From positions 5,890,001 to 5,954,000 of the forward strand of contig OY969916.1 in assembly GCA_963704535.1 (NCBI GenBank): a DNA stretch of 64,000 bases, given 5' to 3'. Below the pieces are notes generated by a model. The model had not been told where the DNA came from, made no database searches, and worked only from the letters and a program-made list of their open reading frames with translations. Source of the DNA: G963704535 sp963704535. Lineage in GTDB: Bacteria; Chloroflexota; Chloroflexia; Chloroflexales; Roseiflexaceae. Position numbers and translations under genes: made by a program. Of this stretch, positions 18,462-27,743 are shown one piece after another (position 1 is the first letter of the stretch; each line of letters starts with the position of its first letter).

Positions 18462-18571
18462 CATCGAATGAATTCGATGCCTGAAACCAGCAAACGTGTT
18501 CAAACACGTTGAGGTTCGCCTCCGAACACGTTTGAACGTGTTTGCGATTCAGGCCACAAATTCATTTGTGG
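18462..18571 (+). promoter_or_regulatory. Array of four 18-bp palindromes upstream of the DNA methyltransferase
   Basis: Each is two perfect 8-base arms around two bases: CATCGAAT-GA-ATTCGATG (18462-18479), AACGTGTT-CA-AACACGTT (18493-18510), AACACGTT-TG-AACGTGTT (18525-18542), CCACAAAT-TC-ATTTGTGG (18554-18571). Centres are 31, 32 and 29 bases apart, about three helical turns. The second and third also pair with each other to form a long hairpin. The last ends 13 bases before the ATG. This looks like a multi-site operator or a structured leader. Confidence 0.75.
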
Positions 18572-18584
18572 ATGGAATCATGCC

Positions 18585-20240
18585 ATGAAAGTAGCAACCG
18601 AAGTATCACCTGATAAGCTGCGTGGCGGCTTCTACACGCCTGCGGAACTGGTGGAAGTGTGCCTTGCTCGTGTAGCAGCACTAGTCGGGCCACGAAACCG
18701 GCTCAGTGTGCTTGAGCCGAGCGTCGGCGACGGCGCCTTTCTGAGGCGTCTCTTGCAGCATCAACTCCGCTGGTCGGTCGCGTCATTCACCGGCGTCGAA
18801 GTGATCGAGGAGGAGGCCGCGACATGCCGTGATGCCGGTCGAGATGCGCCGTTTGAGACGCTGATACATCACAGCAGTGTCCTGGAGTGGGCTGCGGAGA
18901 CGAATAGCGAAGTAGATATCGTCGTGGGCAACCCACCGTTTGTCCGCTATCAGTTCGTCTCCAAAGCCGATTTGCAGCATATCGAGCGCCTGGGCCGGCG
19001 GCTCAATCTCACATTCCGTGGCGTTTCGAATCTCTGGATACCCGTGTTGCTGGGGGCCTTGTCACGCTTAAACATCGGCGGGGCGATGGCGCTGGTTGTG
19101 CCGGCGGAACTCTTTACCGGCTTGTCGGCGGGTGACGCGCGGCTCTGGCTGCTGAGAAATATCGAGGCGCTACGCATTGATATGTTTGCGCCCGGCTCCT
19201 TTCCGCATGTGCTCCAGGAAGTCGTGGTCATCAGTGGCCGACGTGCCGGGCAAGCGGGATTGGATGCGGTGAAGCGAAACGGGAGCGGCAACTATGTTGA
19301 TTTTGTTGAACACACTGCTTCAGACGAAACACAGTGCTGGCGGCATGTTGTTCCCCAAAGCACCCATGGATGGACCAGGTATCTGCTGACGCCCAATCAG
19401 TTAGCGGCTTTCGATGAAGCAAGCAGCTTGCCCGGTGTTCAGCGCTTTGGAAGTGTCGCCAAGCTCGAAGTCAGCATTGTCACCGGCGCAAATGATTATT
19501 TCTCGGTGACAACAGAAGCAGTCGAACAGTATCGACTGCATCCGTGGGCCGATCCGCTGCTGCCCAGGATACGATACGCAGAAGGGCTTATTTACAGTGG
19601 TGATGATCACCGGAAGACCGCCGGCAACGGTTCAAAAGCGTGGCTCTTGAACTTTAGCGCGGGACGTTCAGATCCTTTGGCGCATCCGGGCGCGGCGAGA
19701 TATATCGCGTTGGGTGAGCGGGAAGCGCTGGATACGCGCTACAAAACGTCAATTCGCTATCCCTGGTATCGCGTACCATCGGTCTGGTCGGGAACGCTAC
19801 TACTTTCGAAGCGATCACACAGGTATCCGCGCCTGGTGTTAAATCACGCCGGGATACTGACGACCGACACGATCTACCGCGGCAATATCTTGCCGCTGTA
19901 CGCCGGGCGAGAACATGATCTTGTGAGCGTGTTCCACAACTCGCTGACGCTGCTTACGGCCGAGATCGAAGGGCGGAGCTTCGGCGGGGGCGTCCTAGAG
20001 TTGGTCCCATCCGAGATCGCACGGCTCCTGCTGCCGTTCCCGGTCGCATTAGCCGATCACCTGCCGCAGCTTGACCGGATCACCCGTGCCGGCACGGCAG
20101 GCCAGCACGACCAAGAAGCGCTGATTGAGGCCACCGATGACCTGCTCTGTCGTCGCTTTGGTGGGCTGACGACGCAGTTGATGAGCCATCTCCGGCACGC
20201 GCGCGAGGCGCTTGCTCGTCGTAGGTTGAGCCGAAACTAG
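18585..20240 (+). CDS. Solitary N6-adenine DNA methyltransferase (TaqI/Eco57I type)
   Basis: 551 aa. The N-terminal class I methyltransferase has GGFYTPAELVEVCL, the SAM-binding VLEPSVGDGAFLRRLL (motif I, about residues 44-59), and motif IV NPPF at 116-119 (VVGNPPFVRYQFV), typical of gamma-class m6A enzymes. The C-terminal half (YSGDDHRKTAG, STRYPWYRVP-like, SFGGGVLELVPSEIARLLLPFP) matches the target-recognition part of these enzymes; the SFGGG-x-LELxPSE segment is characteristic. No restriction enzyme, BREX or DISARM partner is adjacent, so it is an orphan methylase, possibly regulatory. Four palindromes directly upstream suggest autoregulation. Confidence 0.9.
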   Translation: MKVATEVSPDKLRGGFYTPAELVEVCLARVAALVGPRNRLSVLEPSVGDGAFLRRLLQHQLRWSVASFTGVEVIEEEAATCRDAGRDAPFETLIHHSSVLEWAAETNSEVDIVVGNPPFVRYQFVSKADLQHIERLGRRLNLTFRGVSNLWIPVLLGALSRLNIGGAMALVVPAELFTGLSAGDARLWLLRNIEALRIDMFAPGSFPHVLQEVVVISGRRAGQAGLDAVKRNGSGNYVDFVEHTASDETQCWRHVVPQSTHGWTRYLLTPNQLAAFDEASSLPGVQRFGSVAKLEVSIVTGANDYFSVTTEAVEQYRLHPWADPLLPRIRYAEGLIYSGDDHRKTAGNGSKAWLLNFSAGRSDPLAHPGAARYIALGEREALDTRYKTSIRYPWYRVPSVWSGTLLLSKRSHRYPRLVLNHAGILTTDTIYRGNILPLYAGREHDLVSVFHNSLTLLTAEIEGRSFGGGVLELVPSEIARLLLPFPVALADHLPQLDRITRAGTAGQHDQEALIEATDDLLCRRFGGLTTQLMSHLRHAREALARRRLSRN

Positions 20241-20270
20241 TGGGTCACTTGGCGTGCTTATCGACATGTA

Positions 20271-20337
20271 TCGTGTTGCGTGTTGCGTGTTGCGTGTTAC
20301 GTGCGCGCTACCACGCAACACGCAATACGTAACAGCC
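20271..20337. repeat. Heptamer-arm hairpin, family 1 (CGTGTTG)
   Basis: CGTGTTG units on the left and CAACACG/CAATACG on the right, between the convergent methyltransferase and glycosyltransferase genes. Confidence 0.85.
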
Positions 20338-20343
20338 CGTCTC

Positions 20344-21640
20344 TCATCCTCGCTGCCTGCGAATTTGCCGGCACAGCCTCACGATGGCGGCGGCGCGGGC
20401 GCTGTAGGTGTGCGGTGCCACGGCGCGAACGGCGCGCGCCGCCGTCTGCGCCGCATCTTCCGGGTGGTCGGCCACCTGCTGTAAAGCGGCCGCGAATGCT
20501 TCCGCATCGCCTGCCGGCACGTAGTATGCCGCGTCATCGGGGAGAATTTCGCGCAGCGCCGGCAGATCCACAGTGACGAGCGGCCGGCCTGATGCGGCGC
20601 ACTCGAACAGCTTCAGCGGCGATGCGCTGGCCTTCGAGTAGGTGCCCGGCAGCGCTACGGCGTCGGCGACGGCCAGGTAGGTGGCGACGGCGTGCGGCTG
20701 CTGCGGCGGCACCAGCGTGACCGCCGCGCGAACGCCGAGGCGCTCGGCCTGCTGCGCCAGGCTCTGCCGCTCGCCCTCGCGGCCGCCGACGAGCAGCAGG
20801 CGGGCGTGCGGGCGTGCGCGGGCCAGCAGCGCGAAGGCATCGACCAGGTGGTCGACTTCGTGGTAGGCGAAGGTCAGCCCGAAATACAGCACGATAAACG
20901 CTTCTTCCGGCAAATTGAGTTCCGAGCGAGCCGCGCCCCGATCGCGCGGAAAGTACACCCGGTCGTCGTAGGCGTCGGGGATGACGGCGATCGGCCCGCG
21001 CGGCCTGATATTCTGGTTGATCGCGCAGCAGGCGCGCAAACGTGTCGGTGAGCGAAACGACGCCATCGGCCCGCCCCAGCCCGACCCGATCGACCAGCTT
21101 GATCGCGCGACGCATCAGCGCCCCGCCTTTGGCCGACGGGTTATGCGCCTCAAGGTCGTGAACCTCGTAGATCACCACAGCCCCCACCAGCCGCCGGGCC
21201 AGCAGGCACAGCCAGGCCGCGCACACGGCATCGCGCACATAGATCACGTCCACGCCTTGCTTGGCGAGGCGGCGCCGCAGCAGCCGGGCCAGCACCCGCC
21301 CGGCGAACCATGTGCGCTCAAGGTACGACCAGCCGATGGTTGGGATTAGGTGCCGCCCGACATTAAATGGAATGCGCGCCAGGTGGGTGGCCCCCAGGGC
21401 GGTGAAGGCGCTGGGGCGGCGGGCGAAGCGCGGCAGGAGCAGCTCGAACGCGGGCAAGCTACGCTGGAGTTCGCGCGCCGTGGCGTACGTCTGCACCGCA
21501 TTGGCCGATTGCAGCGTGAGGCTGGACGGGTAGGCGACGTAGGCCAGCCGTGGAAGCGGCAGCTCGCTGTGCCCCGATCCTACGTTGTCCGGGTCCGTTT
21601 GTATCGCTGGTGTTGTTCGCATTGGTGATCTCTTTGTCAT
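20344..21640 (-). pseudogene. GT4-family glycosyltransferase, one frame break
   Basis: The N-terminal Rossmann half starts at 21640 (or ATG 21622): LPRLAYVAYPSSLTLQSANAVQTYATARELQR, then VDVIYVRDAVCAAWLCLLARR and VIYEVHDLEAHNPSAKGG. The C-terminal GT-B half reads IAVIPDAYDDRVYFPRD, VLYFGLTFAYHEVDHLVDAFALL, ARLLLVGGREGE and FECAASGRPLVTVDLPALREIL, with the conserved E-x-x-A-x-G-x-P-x-V donor-site segment. The frame jumps by +1 near 21010-21035, between FARLLRD and the IPDAYDD region. If the jump is a consensus error the enzyme is complete (about 430 aa). It would add a sugar from a nucleotide donor at the cytoplasmic face. Confidence 0.85.
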
Positions 21641-21673
21641 AGGAGTTACGAGTTCATCTACCAGGCTTGGTTT

Positions 21674-21806
21674 CAGCCTTCGGCAGCCCTTCGACTGGCT
21701 CAGGAGCCGTGGTACTTTTTCTTCTTCTTATGGTCGATTTTTCGCCCGGCCGGGCGAAAAATCGACCATAAAAATGGGTGAAGTACCTTGCTGCCGCAAG
21801 CAATAG
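21674..21806. repeat. Dispersed hairpin family 3, copy 3 (inverted)
   Basis: Centre CGATTTTTCGCCC-GGCC-GGGCGAAAAATCG, flanked by TTCAGCCTTCGGCAG and GAAGTACCTTGCTGCCGCAA. It carries an extra insertion of about 25 bases (CCCTTCGACTGGCTCAGGAG) in the left half. It fills most of the gap between the divergent glycosyltransferase and fbp genes. Confidence 0.85.
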
Positions 21807-21956
21807 AGCGTTGCGGGCGCCAGCGCATAACGCCTGTTCATCAGCGGGGTTTTGCTGCGCCACAGGCATATTGTAAACGATTGTATAATAGATGCTGCCG
21901 CTGCCCCTGTTCGCGAATCAACTCGTTCTCCTCGTCGAAGCGGCAAGGAGCTATCA

Positions 21957-23927
21957 ATGAGCGCCGATCTCAACGAAGAAACTCTGCGCTACCTCACGCT
22001 GCTCGCGAAGCAGTTCCCCTCGATCCAGGCGGCCTCGACCGAGATCATCAATCTGAGCGCCATCCTCAATCTTCCCAAAGGCACCGAGCACTTTGTCTCC
22101 GATGTGCATGGCGAAGATGAGGCGTTTCTGCACGTGCTGAAAAATGGCTCCGGCTCGATCAAGCGCAAGATCGAGGAGGTGTTCTCGAATGAGCTGCTGG
22201 AAAAAGAGAAGCGCAGCCTGGCGACCCTGATCTACTACCCGAAACGAAAGCTGCCGCTACTGCTGAAGGCGGTCGAGCGCGAGGAAGAATGGTACCGAAT
22301 CACTCTGTTTCGCCTGATCCGGATCTGCCGGGTTGTGTCTTCCAAGTACACCCGCTCGAAGGTGCGCAAGGCGCTGCCGCGCGACTTCGCGTATATCATC
22401 GAGGAGCTGCTGCACGAGCAGGAGACCGAGGGCAACAAGCTGGAATACTATCAAAGCATCATCGACACGATTATCGCGATCGGCCGGGCCAGGGAGTTCA
22501 TCATTGCGCTGTCGGAGCTGATCCAGCGCCTGGTGGTCGACCGGCTGCATGTGATCGGCGATATCTATGATCGCGGCCCGGGGGCGCATATCATCATGGA
22601 TACGCTGATGGAGTATCACTCGGTCGATATCCAGTGGGGCAACCACGATATCGTCTGGATGGGCGCGGCGGCCGGCAGCGAGGCTTGTATCGCGAACGTG
22701 ATCCGCATCTGCCTGCGCTATTCGAATATGGAGACGCTGGAGAACGGCTACGCGATCAGCATGCTGCCACTGGCATCGTTCGCCGCCGAAACCTATGGCG
22801 AAGACGCCTGCGCCCAGTTTCGGCCAAAGCTGGCGGATGACGAGCAGTACACGGAAAATGAGCAGCGGCTGATCGCGCAGATGCACAAGGCGATCTCGAT
22901 CATTCAGCTCAAGCTTGAGGGCCAAATCATTATGCGGCGGCCGCACTACCAGATGGAGGAGCGGCTGCTGCTGGATAAGATCGACCATGCGCGCGGCACC
23001 ATCCAGCTCGACGGCCGCGAGTATGCGCTCGGCGATACCCACTTCCCGACCATCGCTCCCGAGCGCCCCTACGAGCTGACCGACCGCGAGCAAGCAATGG
23101 TCGAACGGCTGAAGCTCTCCTTCGCCAATAGCAGCAAACTCCACCGGCACGTGCGCTTTCTGTATACCAACGGCAGCATGTATCTCATCCATAACGGCAA
23201 TCTGCTGTACCACGGCTGCATCCCGATGAATGAAGATGGGTCGTTTCGCGCGTTTCGGGTCGGCGGGGAGGCGTTCGCCGCCAAGGCGTTTATGGATCGG
23301 ATCGAGCGGCTGGCCCGCCAGGCCTACTTCACGACCAACGACCCGGAGCAGAAGCAGTATGGCATGGATGCGCTGTGGTACCTGTGGAGCGGGGCGCAGT
23401 CGCCGCTGTTCGGCAAGGACAAGATGGCCACATTCGAGCGCTATTTTATCCAGGACCCGGCCACGCACGTGGAACGCAAGGACCCGTACTACGCCTTCCG
23501 CGACCGCGAGGAGACGGCCCGCAAGATTCTGCACGAGTTCGATCTGGACCCCGACACGGCGCATATCATCAACGGCCACGTCCCGGTCAAGGTCAAGAAG
23601 GGCGAGAACCCGGTCAAGGCCGGCGGCAAGCTGCTGGTGATCGACGGCGGGTTCGCCAAGGCCTACCAGACGCAGACCGGCATCGCCGGGTATACACTGA
23701 TCGCCAATTCCCACGGGCTGCTGCTGGCCTCGCATCATCCCTTCGAGTCGACCCAGAAGGCGATCGAGGCCGAGCTGGATATCCACTCCGATACCCAGAT
23801 CCTCGAAACCCGCTCCCAGCGCATCCGGGTGGGCGATACCGACCTGGGGCGGGCGATCGAGGGGCAGATCGCCGAGTTGCAACTGTTGTTGGGCGCGTAC
23901 CGCAGGGGCTTGATCAAGGAGCGCTAG
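21957..23927 (+). CDS. fbp: Fructose-1,6-bisphosphatase, class 3
   Basis: 656 aa from ATG 21957 (AAGGAG upstream); the frame is open 35 codons earlier without a site. Hydrolyses fructose 1,6-bisphosphate in gluconeogenesis and carbon fixation. Calcineurin-like metal motifs are present: FVSDVHGEDEAFLHVL near residue 43, GDIYDRGPGAHI at about 201, WGNHDIVWMGAAAGSEACI at about 226, and the late INGHVPVKVKKGENPVKAGG and LLVIDGGFAKAYQ. The length matches the Firmicutes-type class 3 enzyme. The stop codon lies inside the target duplication of an IS element, so any native 3' regulatory sequence now lies 1.6 kb downstream. Confidence 0.96.
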   Translation: MSADLNEETLRYLTLLAKQFPSIQAASTEIINLSAILNLPKGTEHFVSDVHGEDEAFLHVLKNGSGSIKRKIEEVFSNELLEKEKRSLATLIYYPKRKLPLLLKAVEREEEWYRITLFRLIRICRVVSSKYTRSKVRKALPRDFAYIIEELLHEQETEGNKLEYYQSIIDTIIAIGRAREFIIALSELIQRLVVDRLHVIGDIYDRGPGAHIIMDTLMEYHSVDIQWGNHDIVWMGAAAGSEACIANVIRICLRYSNMETLENGYAISMLPLASFAAETYGEDACAQFRPKLADDEQYTENEQRLIAQMHKAISIIQLKLEGQIIMRRPHYQMEERLLLDKIDHARGTIQLDGREYALGDTHFPTIAPERPYELTDREQAMVERLKLSFANSSKLHRHVRFLYTNGSMYLIHNGNLLYHGCIPMNEDGSFRAFRVGGEAFAAKAFMDRIERLARQAYFTTNDPEQKQYGMDALWYLWSGAQSPLFGKDKMATFERYFIQDPATHVERKDPYYAFRDREETARKILHEFDLDPDTAHIINGHVPVKVKKGENPVKAGGKLLVIDGGFAKAYQTQTGIAGYTLIANSHGLLLASHHPFESTQKAIEAELDIHSDTQILETRSQRIRVGDTDLGRAIEGQIAELQLLLGAYRRGLIKER

Positions 23928-23930
23928 AAC

Positions 23931-25503
23931 CAATACCTTTCAAATAAGCGTCGGGGCGACTTCTATGGCATACTATCGCGTGTCACCGCCAAAAGTATGC
24001 CAAGGAGGCACCCCATGGGATTCAGAATACGCGAGATTGAGACCGAATGCAAGTTCAGCAGCGCCCTGACCATCGACGCCCTCGGCCAAGCCATCCCCGC
24101 CGACGCAATCACGCAAGTGATCGCCCAAGAAGGGGTCGGCGAAGTGCGCGAACGTCGCTTGACGGCCGCCCTGACAGTCTGGCTGGTGATCGCGCTGCAC
24201 CTCTTTCCCACCGTTGCCATCAGCGGGGTGTTCCGCAAGCTGACCCGTGGCCTGCGCTTGTTCTGGCCCGACCCCGAGGTCGCCTTGCCCACCGACAGTG
24301 CGTTGGCCTATCGACGCCAGCAACTGGCCGCCCGCCCGCTCGTGGCCTTGTTTCACCAGGTCTGCCGTCCAATTGCCACGTTCCAGACCCGTGGTGCCTT
24401 TTTGTTTGGGTTGCGACTGATGGCTATCGATGGCACCAGCGAAGACGTGCCCGATACCCCCGCCAATACCAAAGCCTTCGGACGGCATACCAGTGCGCGT
24501 GGAGCCAGCGCCTTTCCGCAACTCCAAGGTGTCTATCTGATCGAGTGTGGCACTCACGTCGTTGTCGATGCCGGCTTCTGGCCTTGCCATACCAGCGAAC
24601 GAGTGCGGCGGCTTGCGTCTGCTGCGCTCGGTGAAGCGTGGCATGCTGCTGATGTGGGACCGTGGCTTTCACGACTTCGACATGCTGCTGGCGGCGCGCC
24701 AGCGCGGCGCACATGTCCTTGGTCGCTTGCCAGCCCACGTCAAGCCGCTGCCGCTGCGTACTCTGCCCGACGGCTCGGTGCTGGCCTATCTGCTGCCCTC
24801 GGACTACGCCAGACGCCGTCAGGGCGTGCGATTGCTGGTGCGCCTGGTCACCTACACCATCACCGACCCGGCCCTGCCAGGCTATGGCGAGGAGCATCGG
24901 CTGATCACGACGTTGTTGAACCCACGAGTGGCCCCGGCTCACGATCTGGCCTGTGCTTATCACGAACGCTGGGAGATCGAGCTTGTGTTTGATGAAATCG
25001 ACACGCACCAGCGCCTGGTCGGGCGTACGTTGCGCTCGTTGACACCGCTGGGAGTTATCCAGGAGCTGTATGGCATCCTGCTGGCCCACTACGCGGTGCG
25101 CGTACTGATGCACGAAGCGGCGCTGAGGGTGGATGTGGACGTAGACCGACTGAGCTTTGTGCATGCCTTGGAGATCGTGCGCGACGCGGTGCCGGAGTTT
25201 CAGCAAGTTGCCCCTGGGCAGCAACAGGCGCTCTACGAGCGCATGCTGCGGGAGATCGCGGCCAAACGGTTGCCAGAGCGATGCCCGCGCTCGAACCCAC
25301 GGGTGGTCAAGCGCAAAATGTCGAACTTCAAGCTGAAACGGGCCGAGCATCTGCAACCTCCCAAACCGCAGGGCAGCTTTCGGGAGGCGGTAGTTGTGCA
25401 TCCGCCGCCGGTATTGGAATTGTCGAGCCCGCAGCCGCTGGTACGGATGGTAGCTGGCGTGGAGCCTGTTCAATGTGCGCCCTGCCTTATTTGAAAGGTA
25501 TTG
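23931..25503 (+). mobile_element. IS4-type insertion sequence with perfect 18-bp terminal repeats
   Basis: Left end CAATACCTTTCAAATAAG (23931-23948) and its perfect inverse at 25486-25503. A 10-base direct repeat GCGCTAGAAC flanks the element (23921-23930 and 25504-25513), the target duplication. Length 1,573 bp. It entered three bases past the fbp stop codon, and the duplication contains that stop, so fbp stays intact. Confidence 0.95.
24015..25494 (+). pseudogene. IS4-family DDE transposase, one frame break
   Basis: Start ATG 24015 follows AAGGAGG. N-terminal helical region, then the DDE core: LMAIDGTSEDVPDTPANTKAF (first Asp), LLMWDRGFHDFDMLLAARQRGAHVLGR (second Asp in DRGF), and YHERWEIELVFDEIDTHQ (the Y-x2-R-W-x-IE signature with the catalytic Glu). 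The frame shifts by +1 near 24605, between DAGFWPCHTSE and GGLRLLRSVKRG. The stop codon lies within the right terminal repeat. Either the break is a consensus error or this copy is dead; the perfect ends and duplication indicate recent insertion. Confidence 0.88.
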
Positions 25504-25540
25504 GCGCTAGAACAGCTCGGCGTAAGACCGCACACAATTT

Positions 25541-25632
25541 CTCACCACGAAGCTCGCGAAGACACGAAGATCACGAAGGATGCGTGAGGGCCTTTCACGT
25601 TTCACGTTTTACGTTTCACGCGCGCTTTGGGA
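25541..25632. repeat. Composite repeat: CACGAAG fragment plus heptamer hairpin family 2
   Basis: CACCACGAAGCTCGCGAAGA and the following CACGAAG units (25541-25579) run straight into a TTTCACG/TTTTACG heptamer array (to about 25622) and CGCGCTTTGGGA, a tail also seen after the copy at 13302. Confidence 0.75.
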
Positions 25633-25658
25633 AGAAGTTCAGCGTCCCTAGCGCCCCA

Positions 25659-26747
25659 TCATCCGTTCACGATCTTGATGATCTGGCTACGGCGAAAGGC
25701 GATCACGACCCGCTGATACGGGTACTGCTGCTGCACGTCCTCGAACAGCACGCAGTCGTGCCCCTTGCGGTCGAGCCACCATTCCACCACCGCATCGGTG
25801 CCCATTGCCAGTCCGAACTCTTGCGCTTCGGCATGGATGCGCGGCTGAAGCTCGACCCAGGCCGGCCACGTGCAGACGAACGGGTGATCCACCTGCACGT
25901 AGTACTGCTCGCTGGGCGCCCCGAACAGCCGCTTGAAGAATGGCGCGCTGCGGGCCAGGCCCAGCACCAGCCCGCGCCCGGCGGGGGTGCGCTGCTGGCG
26001 CTCGTTCAGCAGGTGGCAAACCTCGTGGATGCGGCCTTCGAGGGCGCAGGCGCGCGCATCCAAGGCCGGGAAGGCGCGGATCGGCTCCTCGTAATCGGAG
26101 ATGCGCGGCACGCGTGGGGGCGCCATCAGCTGAATCCGGGGGATGGGCGCGTCGTGGCGGGAACTGGTGCGCGGGTCGGTCCACCAGGCGTCCACCACCT
26201 CCATGGGCGGGTCGTAGTGCGTCCGGTAGTGAAAGCCGCGCCGGGAGTGGCCCTCGTCGGCGTCGGCCAGGGCGCGGATGTGGACATACAGGTGCAGGCC
26301 GCAGGCCGAGCCTGGGCCGGCGAACCAGGTCCGTACGGTGTCGAATTGAAATGTGTGGGCCGTCTGCCCCGGCGCGCGGATCGGCGCGGGGCCGCGCTGC
26401 CAGTCGGCGTCGATCAGGCCGCTCCACCCGCCGACGATCGCGCGCAGCGGCGCATAGATCGCCACCACATCCTCGGCGCCGGGCGGGTGGTCCCGAAACC
26501 ACAGCCCCGGCGGAACGGCGCCGGAAGTTGGGAGCCGCATGGTCCCGCCGATCACCCGCTGCGTCACGCGCGCATTGGGGAGCTGCACATCGGCGGCGTC
26601 GGTGGCGGGCGGCGCGGCTGGGGTGGCGGTGAGCGGGCCGCCGCAATCGATGCAGAACCGCGGGTTGGTCGGCGGAAGGGCCGCGCCGCAGTGCGGGCAG
26701 GCGGCAGATTGGGCTGATTCAGAGTTGGAAATGGGGCGCTGAGGCAT
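25659..26747 (-). CDS. Zinc-ribbon protein of unknown function
   Basis: 362 aa. A double-Cys zinc ribbon near the N-terminus (CPHCGAALPPTNPRFCIDCG, about residues 17-36), then a low-complexity Ala/Pro linker and a globular region rich in Trp and aromatic residues (GLWFRDHPPGAEDVVAIYAP, GLHLYVHIRALADADEGHSR, EVVDAWWTDPR, VVEWWLDRKGHD). No membrane segment or catalytic motif is recognisable. Upstream gene on the same strand is a methyltransferase 25 bases away, so the two are probably co-transcribed. I do not recognise the family. Confidence 0.6.
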   Translation of the reverse strand: MPQRPISNSESAQSAACPHCGAALPPTNPRFCIDCGGPLTATPAAPPATDAADVQLPNARVTQRVIGGTMRLPTSGAVPPGLWFRDHPPGAEDVVAIYAPLRAIVGGWSGLIDADWQRGPAPIRAPGQTAHTFQFDTVRTWFAGPGSACGLHLYVHIRALADADEGHSRRGFHYRTHYDPPMEVVDAWWTDPRTSSRHDAPIPRIQLMAPPRVPRISDYEEPIRAFPALDARACALEGRIHEVCHLLNERQQRTPAGRGLVLGLARSAPFFKRLFGAPSEQYYVQVDHPFVCTWPAWVELQPRIHAEAQEFGLAMGTDAVVEWWLDRKGHDCVLFEDVQQQYPYQRVVIAFRRSQIIKIVNG

Positions 26748-26771
26748 CTCGTGGGAACCAATCTTTTTGAG

Positions 26772-27482
26772 TCAGGGCTGATCCGGCAGCGCGCCGATCT
26801 CCCACAGCCCCAGCGACTTATCGGCATACGCGCCACCGGCCTCGGTGCAGCCTTCGACGATACACGCCAGCGGCGCGCCGAGCTGAAACGGCGGTCGCTC
26901 AAAATTCATCGGCCACCAGTCGCCAATCACAATATCGACATTCGCCTCCATCTCGGTGAACGTCGTCATCAGCAGGTAGCGCGAGCCGCTGCGCTTGAGG
27001 TTCGCGAAGGCCCGGAAGACCTCGGCGAAAGGCAGGTGGACCAGGCAGTCGCGGCACAGCACCACATCGGCGCGCGGCAAAGGATCGCGCGTCAGATCGC
27101 AGTGCAGAAAGCGCCGCTTGCTCCCCGGCAGCCCGTACTGCGCGGCGTTCCGGCCGACCAAGTCGGCGACGATGTCGGCGCCGATGTACTCGGTCTGGCC
27201 CAAGTCGGCCCGGCTGAGCCAGCCAAAATCGCCGCACGGGATATCCAGCAGCACCTGCGCGCCTAGCCGGCGCAGCAGTGCCGGGATCTCGAGCTGGAGG
27301 TGGCGCGTGGCAGCGTCTTCGGAGCCCACGCCGGAGCGCGATTCCGGGCTGCCCCACATATTGGCCTGGTAGATGTAGGCGAAGGTGTCGGCAAGGTCGC
27401 GCCCGCGCAGGGCCTCGGCGTGCTCCAGGAAGCGGAAGTTGGCCAGCACGGGCGGCCGGGCTTTGGGCTGCTGCTCATCCAT
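26772..27482 (-). CDS. Class I SAM-dependent methyltransferase
   Basis: 236 aa from ATG 27482. SAM-binding motif I is VLLDIPCGDFGWLSRADL, followed by YIGADIVADLV (motif II acidic residue) and HCDLTRDPLPRADVVLCRDCLVHLPF (motif IV), then RYLLMTTF. The VLLDIPCGD variant with HLPF after the fourth strand resembles small-molecule or glycan O-methyltransferases. C-terminal part ends with WWPMNFERPPFQLGAP. Substrate unknown. Likely first gene of a two-gene unit with the zinc-ribbon protein. Confidence 0.8.
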   Translation of the reverse strand: MDEQQPKARPPVLANFRFLEHAEALRGRDLADTFAYIYQANMWGSPESRSGVGSEDAATRHLQLEIPALLRRLGAQVLLDIPCGDFGWLSRADLGQTEYIGADIVADLVGRNAAQYGLPGSKRRFLHCDLTRDPLPRADVVLCRDCLVHLPFAEVFRAFANLKRSGSRYLLMTTFTEMEANVDIVIGDWWPMNFERPPFQLGAPLACIVEGCTEAGGAYADKSLGLWEIGALPDQP

Positions 27483-27614
27483 AGCTGGGTGCCTCACGAC
27501 GGGCGAATATCGTGGGCCTACTATACCACAGAGAAAACGTTTCTATAAAGATAACATTCTCGTCCTCACCATGTGCTACCATGGGGACTCGAAATATAAA
27601 AAGCATCCCAGATC

Positions 27615-27670
27615 CGTGAAACGTGAAACGTGATCAGGACTTGCTCACGTTTCACATTTCACGTTTCGGG
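27615..27670. repeat. Heptamer-arm hairpin, family 2 (CGTGAAA)
   Basis: CCGTGAAACGTGAAACGTGA on the left, TTTCACATTTCACGTTTCGG on the right, upstream of the radical SAM gene. Confidence 0.8.
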
Positions 27671-27743
27671 TTCGCTATGGGATGTTTCAAAACGCGCGAG
27701 TCATCTTGGTGGAGCTGGGAACAACACGGAAAGGCCCGCCATC

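Noticed and set aside
18585..20240. Restriction-modification, BREX or DISARM locus
   Set aside because: Only the methyltransferase is present; neighbours are a repeat array and a glycosyltransferase, so I call it solitary.
21841..21890. Promoter of fbp using TATAAT at 21884
   Set aside because: A good -10 box, but no -35 box at acceptable spacing; nearby TTGTAA and TTGCTG are 7 and 26 bases away.
22257..23933. 558-residue frame antisense to fbp
   Set aside because: GC-rich antisense shadow of a well-conserved class 3 FBPase; no motifs of its own.
24015..25494. Programmed +1 frameshift in the IS4-type transposase
   Set aside because: No slippery sequence or downstream structure is evident at about 24605, and unrelated genes in the window show the same +1 breaks.
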